Shown here: positions 12,488 to 12,697 of the stretch, one piece after another
Position numbering within the stretch: position 1 is the stretch's first letter
How the letters are laid out: every line of letters begins with the position of its first letter
Source of the DNA: Bacilli bacterium
Lineage (GTDB): Bacteria > Bacillota_I > Bacilli_A > RFN20 > CAG-826
Direction: 5' to 3'
Assembly (NCBI GenBank): GCA_024693415.1
Contig: JAILKX010000193.1
Span: 1 to 12,697 of the forward strand
Length of the DNA stretch: 12,697 nt
Made by a program: the position numbers and the translations under genes
The notes under the pieces: model-generated
The model's input: only the letters and a program-made list of their open reading frames with translations
Told to the model about the DNA's origin: nothing
Databases searched by the model: none

Positions 12488-12697
12488 TTGTATTACAGAC
12501 TAAGGGACGGCGTCGCGCTGAGAAAATGGAAATATCTGGATCGCGCCATCTATGAAAAAGGGGGCAGCCTGGCAATAGGTGCCACCAAAGAGGAATGGGA
12601 GATCCTGCTCCTTTGCGACGGGAACCACGATATCCAAGACAGCCCCTGCCTTGAGGGCCTTTTGAAGAAGGGGCTCATCGAGCGGTGCGAAAAAGGC
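12488..12697 (+). CDS. N-terminus of a possible radical SAM peptide-modifying enzyme (PqqD/RRE-like leading domain), truncated by window edge
   Basis: Seventy codons are open to the end of the window. The TTG start is chosen because the only in-frame upstream codons back to the TGA at 12431 contain no ATG, GTG or TTG, a GGAAAGAG purine stretch lies about 10 bases upstream, and a good promoter precedes it. The protein opens 'MYYRLRDGVALRKW' and continues with 'EEWEILLLCDGNHDI' and 'LLKKGLIERCEKG'. This pattern of a helix ending in LLxxCDG followed by an L..L...GL helix resembles the small winged-helix PqqD/RRE domain that begins many radical SAM/SPASM maturases in gut Bacillota, which is how I recall such openings. 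The CxxxCxxC cluster motif that would prove it lies beyond the window. It could also be an unrelated winged-helix protein. Confidence 0.5.
   Translation, partial: MYYRLRDGVALRKWKYLDRAIYEKGGSLAIGATKEEWEILLLCDGNHDIQDSPCLEGLLKKGLIERCEKG

Noticed and set aside
1..12697. Mobile elements, tRNA/rRNA genes, CRISPR repeats
   Set aside because: No transposase or integrase reading frame, tRNA-like fold, or regularly spaced repeat was seen on either strand.

Overview
The window looks like part of a chromosome from a Gram-positive, gut- or rumen-type member of the Bacillota, possibly an uncultured Bacilli/Erysipelotrichia-like lineage. The lineage is inferred from protein style only. The secreted proteins are lipoproteins with Ser-rich stretches after the lipobox Cys, the regulators are of the AgrC/AgrA (GHKL kinase/LytTR) type, the Shine-Dalgarno sites are strong, and the code is standard (TGA is a stop, TGG is Trp). 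There are no RNA genes, insertion sequences or CRISPR arrays.

Left block, minus strand (8840 down to 1): four consecutive surface-anchored glycosidase genes, read right to left. Two are large GH3 enzymes (5958-8840 and 2568-5702). Both have the swapped domain order (sandwich and Fn3-like domains first, catalytic barrel last) and a membrane segment at each end. Next comes a two-beta-helix lipoprotein recognised as GH55-like, an exo-beta-1,3-glucanase family (441-2495). Last is the N-terminal part of a GH5-like lipoprotein (1-444, cut by the window edge) whose start overlaps the GH55 stop by 4 bases. Together they suggest stepwise breakdown of a beta-1,3-glucan (laminarin, callose or fungal wall glucan) at the cell surface. 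The GH55 and GH5 enzymes would release glucose or short oligosaccharides and the GH3 enzymes would finish the job. No transporter is visible here.

Divergent regulator block, plus strand (8967-11032): a LytTR response regulator and an AgrC-like multi-membrane-span GHKL histidine kinase. They overlap by one base and end in a clear intrinsic terminator. The 126-base divergent region holds two inverted repeats with the same 9-base spacer. One overlaps the likely promoter of the response regulator, whose mRNA may be nearly leaderless. Control of the glycosidase genes by this system is plausible from position but not proven.

Right block, plus strand: a lipoprotein SGNH-family hydrolase or esterase (11294-12226) preceded by a hairpin-rich leader, then a well-formed promoter and the first 70 codons of a protein (12488 to the edge). 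Its N-terminus resembles the PqqD/RRE-like leading domain of radical SAM peptide-modifying enzymes; that identification is tentative.

The most interesting ideas are the link between a peptide-sensing type two-component system and a surface glucan-degrading set, the paired operator-like dyads in the divergent region, and the tandem, doubly membrane-anchored, domain-swapped GH3 pair, one of which lacks an Asp that its paralogue keeps.
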